A DNA stretch of 64,000 nucleotides from Bradyrhizobium sp. CIAT3101 (GTDB lineage Bacteria; Pseudomonadota; Alphaproteobacteria; Rhizobiales; Xanthobacteraceae). The notes under the pieces are model-generated. The model saw only the letters and a list, made by a program, of their open reading frames with translations, did no database searches and was not told the DNA's origin. Within the stretch, counting starts at the first letter, position 1; every line of letters begins with the position of its first letter. The stretch is taken from assembly GCF_029714945.1 (NCBI RefSeq), contig NZ_CP121634.1, forward strand, positions 7,647,001 through 7,711,000. The letters run 5' to 3'. Both the position numbers and the translations under genes were made by a program. Of the stretch, positions 43,352 through 52,123 are shown piece after piece.

Positions 43352-46135
43352 TTACGCCGCTGCCCGGTTCAGCTCGGAGGCGCCGGCGGCACCCGCGGTC
43401 TGTTCCTTCAGCGCCGCGATCAGACCGGGACGGTCGAACTTGGCGACATAGTCGTGGAAGCCGGCCTGACGGCCGCGCTCGATCGCGGCCGGCGACACCA
43501 GGGCGGAGAGGCCGATGATCGGCATCGCGCCCAGATTGCTGTCGGAGCGGATGGTCTCGGCAAACTCGAACCCGTTCATGTCGGGCATCTCGATGTCGGT
43601 CAGCACCACGTCGAAGGTCTGGGCACGGAGCGCGGCGAGGCCCTCCTGCGCGGTCGGCGCGGTGCGGACGCGGTAGCCGGCGGCTTTGAGCACCGGCGCC
43701 AGCATGTTGCGGAAGAATGCGGAGTCGTCGACCAGCAGCACCGACTGCGAGTGCATCGACGGCTTCATCTCCTTGCGGGTGAACCAGTCGGAGAACGCCA
43801 TCGGCAGGAAGTGGCCGACGTCGATCACCTCGGTGGCCTGGCCCTTGATCACGGCCGAGCCGAGGATGCCGCTAGCGGAGCCGCCGACCTCGATGTTGAG
43901 ACGCTCTTCGACGATGTCGATGATCTCGTCGACGACGAGCCCCATGGAGCGGCCGTCATCGGCGAACACCAGGATCGGCTGCGCGCCCTGGCTTGCGATG
44001 GTGACGCCGTCCATGGCCACCAGCGGCATCAGCTGCTCGCGGTACTGCACCATGTAGCGGCCGTTACTGAACTCGATCTTGTCGGCGGGGAGCTCTTCCA
44101 GGCGGGTGACGAGCCCGAGCGGGACCGCCTTGGGCTGGCTGGAGCCGGCGCGGAACACCAGCAGCGAGGTGGTCTGCTCACCCGAGCCGATGTGGTGCGC
44201 GCCATTGTCGTCGGCCATGTCATGGGCCGAGGAGCCGGCGGCGCCGAGCGCCTTGGCAATGCCGTTGGGGTCGATGATCATGATGACCGCGCCATCGCCC
44301 AGGATGGTATTGCCGGAGAACATGTCGATGTGACGCAGCTTCGTCGACATCGGCTTGACCACGATTTCTTCGGTGTGGAACACGCCGTCGACGACGATGC
44401 CAAACGTCTGGCTGCCGACCTGCGTCACCACGATAAAACCGTTCTCGGGATCGCTGGCCGCGCCGTCGTCGATCTTGAGCAGCTTCTTCAGATGGATCAG
44501 CGGCAAGAGCTTGTTGCGCAGGCGCAGAACCGCGGTGTCCTTGATGCGCTCGATGCGGTGCTCCGAGTTGGCGCGGGCACGCACCAGCTCGACCACCGAG
44601 AGCTGCGGGATTGCGAAGCGATCACCGGCGGCCTCGACGATCAGCGCGGAGACGATCGCCAAGGTCAGCGGGATCTTGATGGTGACGGAGGAGCCTTCGC
44701 CTGCGACCGACTTGATGTCGATGGTGCCGCCGATCTGGTCGATATTGGTGCGGACCACGTCCATGCCGACGCCACGGCCGGAGACCGAGGTGATGGCGGC
44801 CGCGGTCGAGAAGCCGGGCGCGAAGATGAACTTGTGGATCTGGGCTTCCGACATCTTCTCCAGCTCAGCCTCGGTGACGAGACCTGAGGAGAGCGCCTTG
44901 GCCTTGATCTTCTCGGTGTTGAGGCCGCGGCCGTTGTCGGCGATGCAGATGATGATGTGGCCGCCCTCGTGATAGGCGGACAGACGAATGGTGCCCTGCT
45001 CGCCCTTGCCGGAGGCGAGGCGCTCGGCGGGGGTCTCGAGGCCATGATCGGCGGAGTTGCGCACCATGTGGGTGAGCGGGTCCTTGATCAAATCGAGCAC
45101 CTGGCGGTCGAGCTCGGTGTCGGCGCCGTGCATCTCCAGATCGATCTGCTTGCCGAGTTCGGACGAGAGATCGCGGACGATGCGGGGCAGCTTCTGCCAG
45201 GCATTGCCGATCGGCTGCATGCGCGTCTTCATGACGCCTTCCTGCAGCTCGGCGGTGACGTTGGAGAGGCGCTGCAACGGCACCTTGAACTCGGTGTCCT
45301 CGTTGCGGCGGGAGATCTCCAAGAGCTGGTTGCGGGTCAGCACCAGCTCGGAGACCATGGTCATCAGGTGCTCCAGCGTATCCACGTTGACGCGGATCGA
45401 CTGGTTGGCGACGCGGTCGCCTTCGGCGCCCGTCTCGTCGGCGGCCGACTTCTTGGCCGCTTTTTCCCGGGGCACCTTGGCGTCCTTGTTAGCTTCCTTG
45501 GCAACAGGTGCCGGAGCCTCGGCAACGGGTTCGGCCTTTGCAACAGGCGCGGGCGCTTCGATCGCGGTCTCGCGGAAGGCACGCTCGAGATCGTCGAGCG
45601 AGACTTCGCCGGGACGCAGCGGACGCTCCAGGGTCTGGTCGATCAGCGTGCCCGTGGTCATCTCCTTTGCGGGAGCGGGCGCAGCCGCAACGGGCGCCTC
45701 CGGCACCAGCGGCGGGGCTTCAGCGACAGGCGCAGCGGCGCCGGCGGCCATCGCGGCCATGCCCTGCTCGACCATCGCTTCCAGCTTGTCGATGAGATCG
45801 CGGTCGTTGCCCTCGGGCTCGGCTTCGGTTGCCTCGAGGCCTGCGAGGATCTCCTTGATGCGATCGATCGAGGACAGGATCAGCGTCACGGCCTGTCCGG
45901 TCACCGGCATGCCGTCGCGGAATTTGCTCATCAGCGTCTCGCCGGCATGTGCCAGCGCTTCGAGCCGCGGCAGTCCGAGGAAGCCGCACGTACCCTTGAT
46001 GGTATGGACCAGGCGGAAGATGTTATCGAGGATCTTGGCGTTGTTCGGCTCCTGCTCGAACTTCACCAGCTGATTGTCGACGGTGTCCAGGCTCTCGCTG
46101 GTCTCCGTCAGAAACTCCCGCAACAGATCATCCAT
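43352..46135 (-). CDS. cheA: Hybrid chemotaxis histidine kinase CheA with C-terminal receiver
   Basis: Central chemotaxis kinase, 927 aa, larger than E. coli CheA (654). Domains in order: Hpt with phospho-His in RLVHTIKGTCGFLG (about residue 46), Ala/Pro-rich linkers, dimerisation (about 255-320), HATPase (about 330-510, DNGRGLN and GRGVGMDVVRTN), a CheW domain (about 515-650), a second CheW-like domain (about 670-805) and a C-terminal receiver (about 810-925, phospho-Asp in FDVVLTDIEMPDMNG). A fused receiver may act as a phosphate sink. First gene of the che operon, with a CtrA-like box 80 bp upstream. Confidence 0.95.
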   Translation of the reverse strand: MDDLLREFLTETSESLDTVDNQLVKFEQEPNNAKILDNIFRLVHTIKGTCGFLGLPRLEALAHAGETLMSKFRDGMPVTGQAVTLILSSIDRIKEILAGLEATEAEPEGNDRDLIDKLEAMVEQGMAAMAAGAAAPVAEAPPLVPEAPVAAAPAPAKEMTTGTLIDQTLERPLRPGEVSLDDLERAFRETAIEAPAPVAKAEPVAEAPAPVAKEANKDAKVPREKAAKKSAADETGAEGDRVANQSIRVNVDTLEHLMTMVSELVLTRNQLLEISRRNEDTEFKVPLQRLSNVTAELQEGVMKTRMQPIGNAWQKLPRIVRDLSSELGKQIDLEMHGADTELDRQVLDLIKDPLTHMVRNSADHGLETPAERLASGKGEQGTIRLSAYHEGGHIIICIADNGRGLNTEKIKAKALSSGLVTEAELEKMSEAQIHKFIFAPGFSTAAAITSVSGRGVGMDVVRTNIDQIGGTIDIKSVAGEGSSVTIKIPLTLAIVSALIVEAAGDRFAIPQLSVVELVRARANSEHRIERIKDTAVLRLRNKLLPLIHLKKLLKIDDGAASDPENGFIVVTQVGSQTFGIVVDGVFHTEEIVVKPMSTKLRHIDMFSGNTILGDGAVIMIIDPNGIAKALGAAGSSAHDMADDNGAHHIGSGEQTTSLLVFRAGSSQPKAVPLGLVTRLEELPADKIEFSNGRYMVQYREQLMPLVAMDGVTIASQGAQPILVFADDGRSMGLVVDEIIDIVEERLNIEVGGSASGILGSAVIKGQATEVIDVGHFLPMAFSDWFTRKEMKPSMHSQSVLLVDDSAFFRNMLAPVLKAAGYRVRTAPTAQEGLAALRAQTFDVVLTDIEMPDMNGFEFAETIRSDSNLGAMPIIGLSALVSPAAIERGRQAGFHDYVAKFDRPGLIAALKEQTAGAAGASELNRAAA

Positions 46136-46215
46136 GAAAACAGGCCTTCATACAGGGAGGGCACGCACGAATTGTGATGCGCCATGTCAGAATGGGGCCA
46201 GCTTCACCGCAAAGC

Positions 46216-46231
46216 GTTTAATAATGGTTGA
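46216..46231 (-). promoter_or_regulatory. Candidate CtrA box upstream of cheA
   Basis: On the minus strand: TCAA, seven bases, TAAAC. Two mismatches to TTAA-N7-TTAAC, but with the CCAT core common in such sites. About 80 bp before the cheA start. Confidence 0.35.
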
Positions 46232-46265
46232 GTATGTGCAAAAGAACGGAACCAACAAAGAGATA

Positions 46266-46292
46266 AGGCGCTCCGGACAAGCCGAAGCGCCT
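46266..46292 (-). terminator. Hairpin after chpT
   Basis: An 11-bp stem (minus strand AGGCGCTTCGG / CCGGAGCGCCT, one G-U pair) with a five-base loop lies about 40 bases after the chpT stop, before the cheA promoter. The following T-run is weak. Confidence 0.5.
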
Positions 46293-46331
46293 CGTAAAGA
46301 TTCGATTAACCTGCGAGAACGATAGGCGCGT

Positions 46332-46985
46332 TTACGAAGCGCTAATGATGATGGCTTCGCCTTCCGGCTTGAGCGTCACGGTGAGCCCGCAGGCCTGCGC
46401 CAACAGCCGCGTATAATAAGGCTGGATCGCGTGTGCATCCGCAGCCGGCCCGCGTTCGCCGCTCAGAAGCTCGGAGATGTTCTGCGGCAGGCGTGCGTTG
46501 TGTCCCGTCGCGGTGATGCGGAAGCTCATCGTTTCGCCCTCGCCGATCGGATCGACCGTGAGCATGCCGCCGCGCGGGATCGTGTGCTGGGACACGACCA
46601 GCATATTGAGCAGCAGCTTGACGCGATTCTTCGGCAGCAGCAGCCGCGGCAGATTCCACGTGATCGTGCACTTGCCGTCCTCGATGTGGCCACGCGCCAT
46701 GGTCTGGGCGTCGCCGAGGTCGATCTGTGCGCCGGAGGAGCCGGCCGCGCCGAAGGCGAGGCGGCAGAATTGCAGGCGGGCGGAGGCCGTCTTCGCACTC
46801 TTGCGAATCAGGTCGAGCGCGAATTCGCGGTCCTCGGGCTTGGGATCGTCATCGAGCACCTCGAGCCCATTGACGATGGCGCCAACCGGGCTGATGAGAT
46901 CATGACAGACCCGCGAGCACAGCAGTGCAGCGAGTTCGAGCATATCGGGAGCGGAAGCGGTACCGGGTGACGGAGCGTCAGACAT
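46332..46985 (-). CDS. chpT: Histidine phosphotransferase ChpT
   Basis: Phosphotransfer protein of 217 aa that passes phosphate from CckA to CtrA and CpdR. The N-terminal dimerisation helix contains LAALLCSRVCHDLISPVGAI with the phospho-histidine at about residue 30. The C-terminal half is a degenerate HATPase fold (about 90-215) that lacks ATP-binding glycine motifs, as expected. The ATG at 46985 (MSDAPSPG) has AGGAA upstream; the ORF start at 47027 is less likely. It lies upstream of cheA and in the same window as ctrA. Confidence 0.88.
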   Translation of the reverse strand: MSDAPSPGTASAPDMLELAALLCSRVCHDLISPVGAIVNGLEVLDDDPKPEDREFALDLIRKSAKTASARLQFCRLAFGAAGSSGAQIDLGDAQTMARGHIEDGKCTITWNLPRLLLPKNRVKLLLNMLVVSQHTIPRGGMLTVDPIGEGETMSFRITATGHNARLPQNISELLSGERGPAADAHAIQPYYTRLLAQACGLTVTLKPEGEAIIISAS

Positions 46986-47176
46986 AAAGGGTTCCTGGAA
47001 TGGCACGGCGTGGACGCGGCGAATCACGCATGGCTTAAACTGTTGCTGCGGGTTCTATCATTCGCCAGCCCGTGGCAGCTAGCTTGCGATAGGTTCGAAG
47101 CGGCCATAAGGGACGCAGGCGAATCAAGCGACGAGAGGCGAGACTTGCCAATACGAGATTTGCCAATGAATGAGGC

Positions 47177-48007
47177 ATGCAGGTGAGGATCATCGACGGC
47201 GAGGCCGCATCCCGGCTGATGGAGCCCCTGACCGCACTGGTGGTTCAGGCCGGCGAGGCGATCCTCGCGGTCAACCGCACGGCGATGCGGGTCGACGGCA
47301 AGCAGGACGGCTCGCCGGTGACCGAGGCCGACCTCGCCGCCGACCGAATCATCGCCGAAGGGCTCGCCAGGCTTGCGAACGACGTGCCGTCGCTCTCGGA
47401 GGAACGGTGCCAGCTCGCCTCGCCGCCGTTTCGCGGTAGCTTCTTCCTGATCGACCCGCTCGACGGCACCAAGGAGTTCGTCGCCGGCCGCGACGAGTTC
47501 ACCGTCAATCTCGCGCTCGTGACCGACGGCGTGCCGCTGCTCGGTATCGTCAGCGCCCCCGCGCTCGGGCTGCTCTGGCGCGGCATCGTCGGCCGCGGCG
47601 CCGAGCGCGTGACGTTCGACGGCACCACGGTCGGCGCCGCCGAGCCGATCCGGACCCGCAAGCTGCCCGGGCACGGCGAGCCCTGGGTCGCCGCGGTGAG
47701 CCGCTCGCACGGCGACCCCACAAGCGAAGCCTTCATCGACCGACGGCCGAACGCCGTCAGAAAGACGTGTGGCTCGGCGGTCAAATTCGGCCGAATCGCC
47801 GAAGGCAGCGCCGACATCTATCCCCGCTTCGGGCCGACCTCGGAATGGGACGTCGGGGCAGGCTGCGCCGTGGTCACGGCAGCCGGCGGCAAGGTGACCG
47901 ACGGCAAGGGCGGCGAGATCCGGTTCGGTGAACGCGGCGACACCGGCTTCATCATCCCGGCGTTCGTCGCCTGGGGCGACGCCGGGGCGGTCATGCCTAC
48001 TGGCTGA
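47177..48007 (+). CDS. cysQ: CysQ-like 3'(2'),5'-bisphosphate nucleotidase (inositol monophosphatase family)
   Basis: Metal-dependent phosphatase of 276 aa that hydrolyses PAP to AMP, recycling a product of sulfate activation. The FIG/IMPase motifs are FFLIDPLDGTKEF (metal-binding Asp residues) and SEWDVGAGCAVVTAAGG. The start may be the ATG at 47177 or GTG at 47183, since GAGG is close to the former. Its 3' end overlaps the convergent YHS gene by 11 bases. An inositol phosphatase role cannot be excluded. Confidence 0.85.
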   Translation: MQVRIIDGEAASRLMEPLTALVVQAGEAILAVNRTAMRVDGKQDGSPVTEADLAADRIIAEGLARLANDVPSLSEERCQLASPPFRGSFFLIDPLDGTKEFVAGRDEFTVNLALVTDGVPLLGIVSAPALGLLWRGIVGRGAERVTFDGTTVGAAEPIRTRKLPGHGEPWVAAVSRSHGDPTSEAFIDRRPNAVRKTCGSAVKFGRIAEGSADIYPRFGPTSEWDVGAGCAVVTAAGGKVTDGKGGEIRFGERGDTGFIIPAFVAWGDAGAVMPTG

Positions 48008-48530
48008 GCTTGTCCTGGAGCGCCGGCCAGCGCTTGCCGACTTCGTACAGGAACCGCTCGGGATTGGCGGCAAAGGCGTCGCGATTGTCTTCGCGGCTGA
48101 ACAGATAGAGGCGCTGCTCCGCGATCACGAAGAAGCGGGGATTGCCGGCGACGACGACGCCGCGCGCGATATCGGCCGGGTCGTAGCCGCCGTACTGCGG
48201 GCCGTAGATTTCGGGATGGGCCAGGAAAGAGGCCCGGTTGCCCTCGTTCCGGAAGCGCCAGACCGCGCCCCAGAGATTGGCTTCGAACTCCGCCGTCCCC
48301 TGCCCGGGGCTGCCATCGACGAAATAGGCCACGGGATCGAAGCCTTCGATGGCGACGCCCGAGAAGCGATTGACGACGATCCGCTCGGTGGTGGCGGCCT
48401 GCACTGGCCCCCCTGCGCAGGCGAGCCAAATGGCCGCCAACAGGCAGACCAGACGGCCGATCAAGGCAATTCCGGGGCGCAAAGGGCTATCTTCCTGCCG
48501 TTGTGCCGTCATAGTTGCTGCGGATAACAT
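47997..48530 (-). CDS. YHS-domain exported protein
   Basis: Exported protein of 177 aa (171 if starting at ATG 48512). The hydrophobic signal (LIGRLVCLLAAIWLACAGGPVQA) is followed by a YHS-type domain: GVAIEGFDPVAYFVDG, then FRNEGNRASFLAHPEIYGPQYGGYD. YHS domains are often associated with metal or oxidoreductase contexts. The function is unknown. Convergent with cysQ. Confidence 0.8.
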   Translation of the reverse strand: MLSAATMTAQRQEDSPLRPGIALIGRLVCLLAAIWLACAGGPVQAATTERIVVNRFSGVAIEGFDPVAYFVDGSPGQGTAEFEANLWGAVWRFRNEGNRASFLAHPEIYGPQYGGYDPADIARGVVVAGNPRFFVIAEQRLYLFSREDNRDAFAANPERFLYEVGKRWPALQDKLSQ

Positions 48531-48570
48531 CCGAGTCGAGGGGACATCCGGTGCAACCTAGGACCGTGCC

Positions 48571-48586
48571 GTTGGCGTCAGGTTAA
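48571..48586 (-). promoter_or_regulatory. Candidate CtrA box upstream of EipA-like gene
   Basis: On the minus strand: TTAA, seven bases, CCAAC. Two mismatches to the CtrA consensus, 37 bp before the start codon. Brucella eipA is reported to be directly activated by CtrA, so the position is interesting although the match is weak. Confidence 0.35.
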
Positions 48587-48622
48587 GGGAAGCGGACCGG
48601 AATCGATACCAGGGGTTCTTTT

Positions 48623-49231
48623 ATGACTTTCGCATCACGCCTTGCCGCAGTGGCGCTCATCGCGCTGGCTGGCTGGACCGTGCCGGCCGCCGCCCAGACG
48701 GCCGCGCCGCCGCCGGACCTGCCGCCACCGCAGCGGACCCCGACGCCCAATACCTATGGGCCGGACGAGCTCGTCACCGCCGGCCATCGCTTCTTCGGCA
48801 ACGTCTCGCGCGGCCTCGCCTCGATCATCGAGAAGGCGGTCAGCCAATGGGGCCTACCGAACGGCTATATCCTGGGCGAGGAAGGCTCCGGCGCGTTCGT
48901 CGCCGGCCTGCGCTATGGCGAGGGCACGCTCTACACCAAGAATGCCGGCGACCTGCGCGTCTACTGGCAGGGTCCCTCGCTCGGCTTCGACTGGGGCGGC
49001 GACGGCGCGCGTACCATGACGCTGGTCTATAACCTGCCCGCCACCAACGCGATCTACCAGCGCTTCGCCGGCATCGACGGCTCGGCCTACATCATCGGCG
49101 GCTTCGGCATGACGGCGCTCACCTCCAACAACATCGTGCTGGTGCCGATCCGCTCCGGCCTCGGGCTGCGCCTGGGCGCCAATATCGGCTACCTCAAATA
49201 CACGCCGCGGGCGACCTGGAACCCGTTCTAG
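48623..49231 (+). CDS. eipA: DUF1134/EipA-like periplasmic protein
   Basis: Periplasmic protein of 202 aa with a signal peptide (ALIALAGWTVPAAAQT). A Pro-rich spacer precedes the DUF1134 domain (about residues 45-202), identified by GLASIIEKAVSQWGLPNGYI and IDGSAYIIGGFGMTAL. Brucella EipA, the characterised relative, is needed for envelope stress resistance and is controlled by CtrA; ligand and mechanism are not defined. Usual length for the family. The symbol is by homology only. Confidence 0.82.
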   Translation: MTFASRLAAVALIALAGWTVPAAAQTAAPPPDLPPPQRTPTPNTYGPDELVTAGHRFFGNVSRGLASIIEKAVSQWGLPNGYILGEEGSGAFVAGLRYGEGTLYTKNAGDLRVYWQGPSLGFDWGGDGARTMTLVYNLPATNAIYQRFAGIDGSAYIIGGFGMTALTSNNIVLVPIRSGLGLRLGANIGYLKYTPRATWNPF

Positions 49232-49348
49232 GTCTGCTCCGCTTATCCCGTTCCGGATTCACGTTAACAACAGGGCGGGGCTGGCTTTTTGCCGGCCCGC
49301 CATGCATTGTCTTTGGTAAATTTTTCCTTGTCTTTGGAGCTCTGACCC

Positions 49349-50647
49349 ATGGTCGAACCGATCATGTACCTGGCGATCGGTTTCCTGCTCTCGATGCTGT
49401 GCGGGCTTGCCATCGTGCCGCTGGTGCATAACCGCGCGGTCCGCCTGACCACGCGCCGGCTCGAAGCCGCCACGCCGCTGTCGATGGCGGAGATCCAGGC
49501 CGACAAGGACCAGCTCCGCGCCGAGTTCGCCATGTCGGCGCGCCGGCTGGAGATGAGCGTCGACCAGCTCAAGAACAAGACCACGAGCCAGCTCGCCGAG
49601 CTCGGCAAGAAGAGCGACGCCATCAACCGCATGAAGATCGAGCTCGGCGAGAAGAACGCCACGATCTTCGCGCTGGAGGCGCGCGAGAAGGCGGTCAAGG
49701 AGCAGCTCCGCGCCACCGAAGAGGAATTCAACGCCAAGACCGCAGCCCTGCGCGAGGCCGAGATTGCGCTGAGCGACAAGCAGGGCGAGCTCGCGAAGAT
49801 CAATTCCGAACTGTCCGACCGTTCCATGATGGCGGAGAGCCGCCAGGTCGAGCTGGTCGCGGTGCGCGCCCAGATCGAGGAACTGAAGAACCGGGTCGGC
49901 GATGCCGAGAAGGAGTTTTCCGCGACGCAGGCCCGGCTGACGCAGGAGCGCTCGGAATCGGAAGTCGCCTCGCGCGATCTGTCCGATGCGCGCGGCCGCG
50001 TCGAGAATCTGAGCCAGCGCGTCACCGAGCTCGATCGCCAGCTGATCGTGCAGGTGAAGGAAGCCGAGATGCTGTCCGGCCGCGTCGCCGATCTCGAAGG
50101 CCGTCTCGCCACGCAAGGCAAGCTGCTGGCCGAGCGCGACTATGAGAACAACCAGCTCCGCCAGACCAATGAGGGCTCCGAGCGCACCATCAAGGACTTG
50201 CGCGTCGAGATCGCCGGCTTGAGCGGCGGCAAGTCGTCGGCCGCGTTCGAGGCGATGCGTGCGGAGAAGGCCGCGCTGGAAGAACAGCTCGGCACCGCCC
50301 GCGACGAACGCGCAAAGCTCCAGCGCGACATCAATGCGATCCAGCAGCAGGCGGAGAGCTCCTGGGCGACCGAGCGCATGGAGAATGCGCTGCTGCGCGA
50401 GCGCATCAACGACATCGCCGCCGAGGTGGCCAAACTCGCGATGCAGCTCGAGGGCCCGAACTCGCCGATCGAGGCGCTGCTGGCGGCCGAGGCCGGCCAG
50501 CCACCGAAGCAGGCCACCCGCCCGGCCAATGGCGTCGCTGCCAACGGCGCGGTCGCAGCTGCCCTCCCCGAGGGTGGCGGAACGCTCGCCGAGCGCATCC
50601 GCGCGCTGCAGGCCCACGCCTCCCGCGCCCGCCAGCAGGGCGCGTAA
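49349..50647 (+). CDS. Coiled-coil membrane-anchored protein
   Basis: Protein of 432 aa with one N-terminal TM helix (YLAIGFLLSMLCGLAIVPLV). A long coiled coil runs from about residue 35 to 380, rich in Glu, Lys, Ala and Leu heptads (for example ARLTQERSESEVASRDLSDA), followed by a Pro/Ala/Gly-rich tail. It is anchored inside the membrane with the rod in the cytoplasm, possibly a scaffold. Similar proteins occur in Rhizobiales without known function. GGAG precedes the ATG by ten bases. Confidence 0.75.
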   Translation: MVEPIMYLAIGFLLSMLCGLAIVPLVHNRAVRLTTRRLEAATPLSMAEIQADKDQLRAEFAMSARRLEMSVDQLKNKTTSQLAELGKKSDAINRMKIELGEKNATIFALEAREKAVKEQLRATEEEFNAKTAALREAEIALSDKQGELAKINSELSDRSMMAESRQVELVAVRAQIEELKNRVGDAEKEFSATQARLTQERSESEVASRDLSDARGRVENLSQRVTELDRQLIVQVKEAEMLSGRVADLEGRLATQGKLLAERDYENNQLRQTNEGSERTIKDLRVEIAGLSGGKSSAAFEAMRAEKAALEEQLGTARDERAKLQRDINAIQQQAESSWATERMENALLRERINDIAAEVAKLAMQLEGPNSPIEALLAAEAGQPPKQATRPANGVAANGAVAAALPEGGGTLAERIRALQAHASRARQQGA

Positions 50648-50807
50648 ATCGCCCGAAATCCGGCCTCGCCGCGGATTTAAGACACTGAGGCAAGGTTTTC
50701 CGGCCTCGAGCCGCCTGAAAACTTGACACGTCTCACCCGCACTTCTAAATCGCGGGCTCCGATGCGCCGGCCGGCCGACGAGGTCCGGCCGTCTGCATGA
50801 TGGTCCC

Positions 50808-50882
50808 GGGCGCATAGCTCAGCGGGAGAGCGTTCCCTTCACACGGGAGAGGTCCAAGGTTCGATCCCTTGTGCGCCCACCA
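50808..50882 (+). tRNA. tRNA-Val (CAC)
   Basis: Cloverleaf of 75 bases including an encoded CCA. Acceptor GGGCGCA / TGCGCCC, D-arm GCTC...GAGC, anticodon stem TTCCC / GGGAG with loop TTCACAC (anticodon CAC), and T-arm AAGG-TTCGATC-CCTT. It reads GUG codons. Valine tRNA genes are known integration targets in Bradyrhizobium, and a patch of repeats follows here. Confidence 0.93.
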
Positions 50883-51291
50883 CGCTTCGCCAAAAGGCTT
50901 CGCGTAGCGCAGCCACGCCCAACGATGGTGAAGCGTGTCCGGCGTAGCTCGAAGAGCGTAGACGGACTGGGGCGTTTTGCTTCCGCTCCGTCGAAATCTC
51001 GAAAACAACCCCATGCACAGTAGCCGGCGTCAGCCGGACAATCGGGCTACGACTTTTCCGAATCTCCGCTTGCTCCGTCGGGCAAAACAGGGGCATGATG
51101 GCACCATCAGGAGAATGTCCCCGCGTCGTCATTAGGAGCGTAGCGAAGCAATCCAGAGTCTGTCCGCGGAGGGATTCTGGATTGCTTCGTCGCATCAGCG
51201 CAAAATTGCTACGCAATTTTGTCGCGAGCTCCTCGCAATGACGGAGCAAGGAGCGAGACCGCGCCGGTTGACGCGCACGCGACCTCAAGCC
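50883..51291. repeat. Repeat-rich spacer after tRNA-Val
   Basis: No gene is supported in these 409 bases. They contain a fragment (51041-51090) with CCGTCGGGCAAAAC, the reverse complement of the end of the repeats at 21348 and 24908. An inverted repeat at about 51133-51192 has arms GAAGCAATCCAGA and TCTGGATTGCTTC, followed by a small palindrome AAAATTGCTACGCAATTTT. The mixture of fragments looks like an insertion-prone site next to the tRNA. Confidence 0.55.
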
Positions 51292-51984
51292 TCACGCAAC
51301 CCGGCTTGGCCGCCAGGCCGCATAGAGACCGACGAGGGTCCCGATGGCGACCAGCGCTGCCGCCAGCAGCACCTGCAATTCCCCATCATCGGTGGCGCCT
51401 ACCGACGCCACGAGTCTGGTCACGACGACGAACAGAATGCCCACGGAGGCCGCCGCACCCACGCTGAGATAGGCGAGCTCCCGCGTCAGGTTCCGGCCGA
51501 GAAGTCCGATTGCCGTGAAATACATCGCGCAAGCGTTGGGATGAACGAACAAGGCAATTCGCGCGTAAGGACCGTAGGCATCGAGGAGTGACTCACACCG
51601 GCTCAGTGCGGCTTTCGAAGCAACCCGCTGCAAGAGCGGCCTGAAAAAACGCGCCTGTCCGTAGCTCAGAACGGCGCCCGTGATGATGGCCAGCCACGCC
51701 GCGAAAAAAACGGAAACATCCGCGGGCTTTGGATTGAGTGCCACGGACATCAGGAGGAGGGCGGTCCCGGGAAAATAGCCGAAATACGGAAAGACCGCCT
51801 CCAGAAGCACGCAGACGAAGATGAAGACCGGAAACCAGGACGAGCCGGTCGCGTCCTGAACGATGGCGTTCAAGTCGAACAGGTTCGTCTTGTACAAGAC
51901 GAGGTACATGCAAATGGCCAATCCGGCCAACGCGTAAAACGGCAACGCTCCCGACAGAAACTGTCTCATCCGACCATCATACAT
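51292..51984 (-). CDS. VTT/DedA-like membrane protein
   Basis: Membrane protein of 230 aa with about six hydrophobic segments. The block VFPYFGYFPGTALLLM then ITGAVLSYGQARFF resembles the SNARE-associated/VTT (DedA) domain, with a proline and glycine-rich re-entrant loop and a basic segment. The open frame runs further upstream, but that part lies antisense to the methyltransferase gene and is rich in Arg/Ser, so MYDGRM at 51984 (or the ATG at 51969) is the likely start. Possible lipid or small-molecule transport; not certain. Confidence 0.6.
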   Translation of the reverse strand: MYDGRMRQFLSGALPFYALAGLAICMYLVLYKTNLFDLNAIVQDATGSSWFPVFIFVCVLLEAVFPYFGYFPGTALLLMSVALNPKPADVSVFFAAWLAIITGAVLSYGQARFFRPLLQRVASKAALSRCESLLDAYGPYARIALFVHPNACAMYFTAIGLLGRNLTRELAYLSVGAAASVGILFVVVTRLVASVGATDDGELQVLLAAALVAIGTLVGLYAAWRPSRVA

Positions 51985-52123
51985 GGATTCGCGGAAGGTC
52001 GCGCCGTGCGCAGCCGCGCAGCCAGATAACGAGGTCACGAAAGCACACCGCCAAACGACGGCGCCTTTCGTTGACATCCTCGATCCGCTGCGCGACCTCG
52101 TAGGCCTTGCGCCTGCGCTAGCC

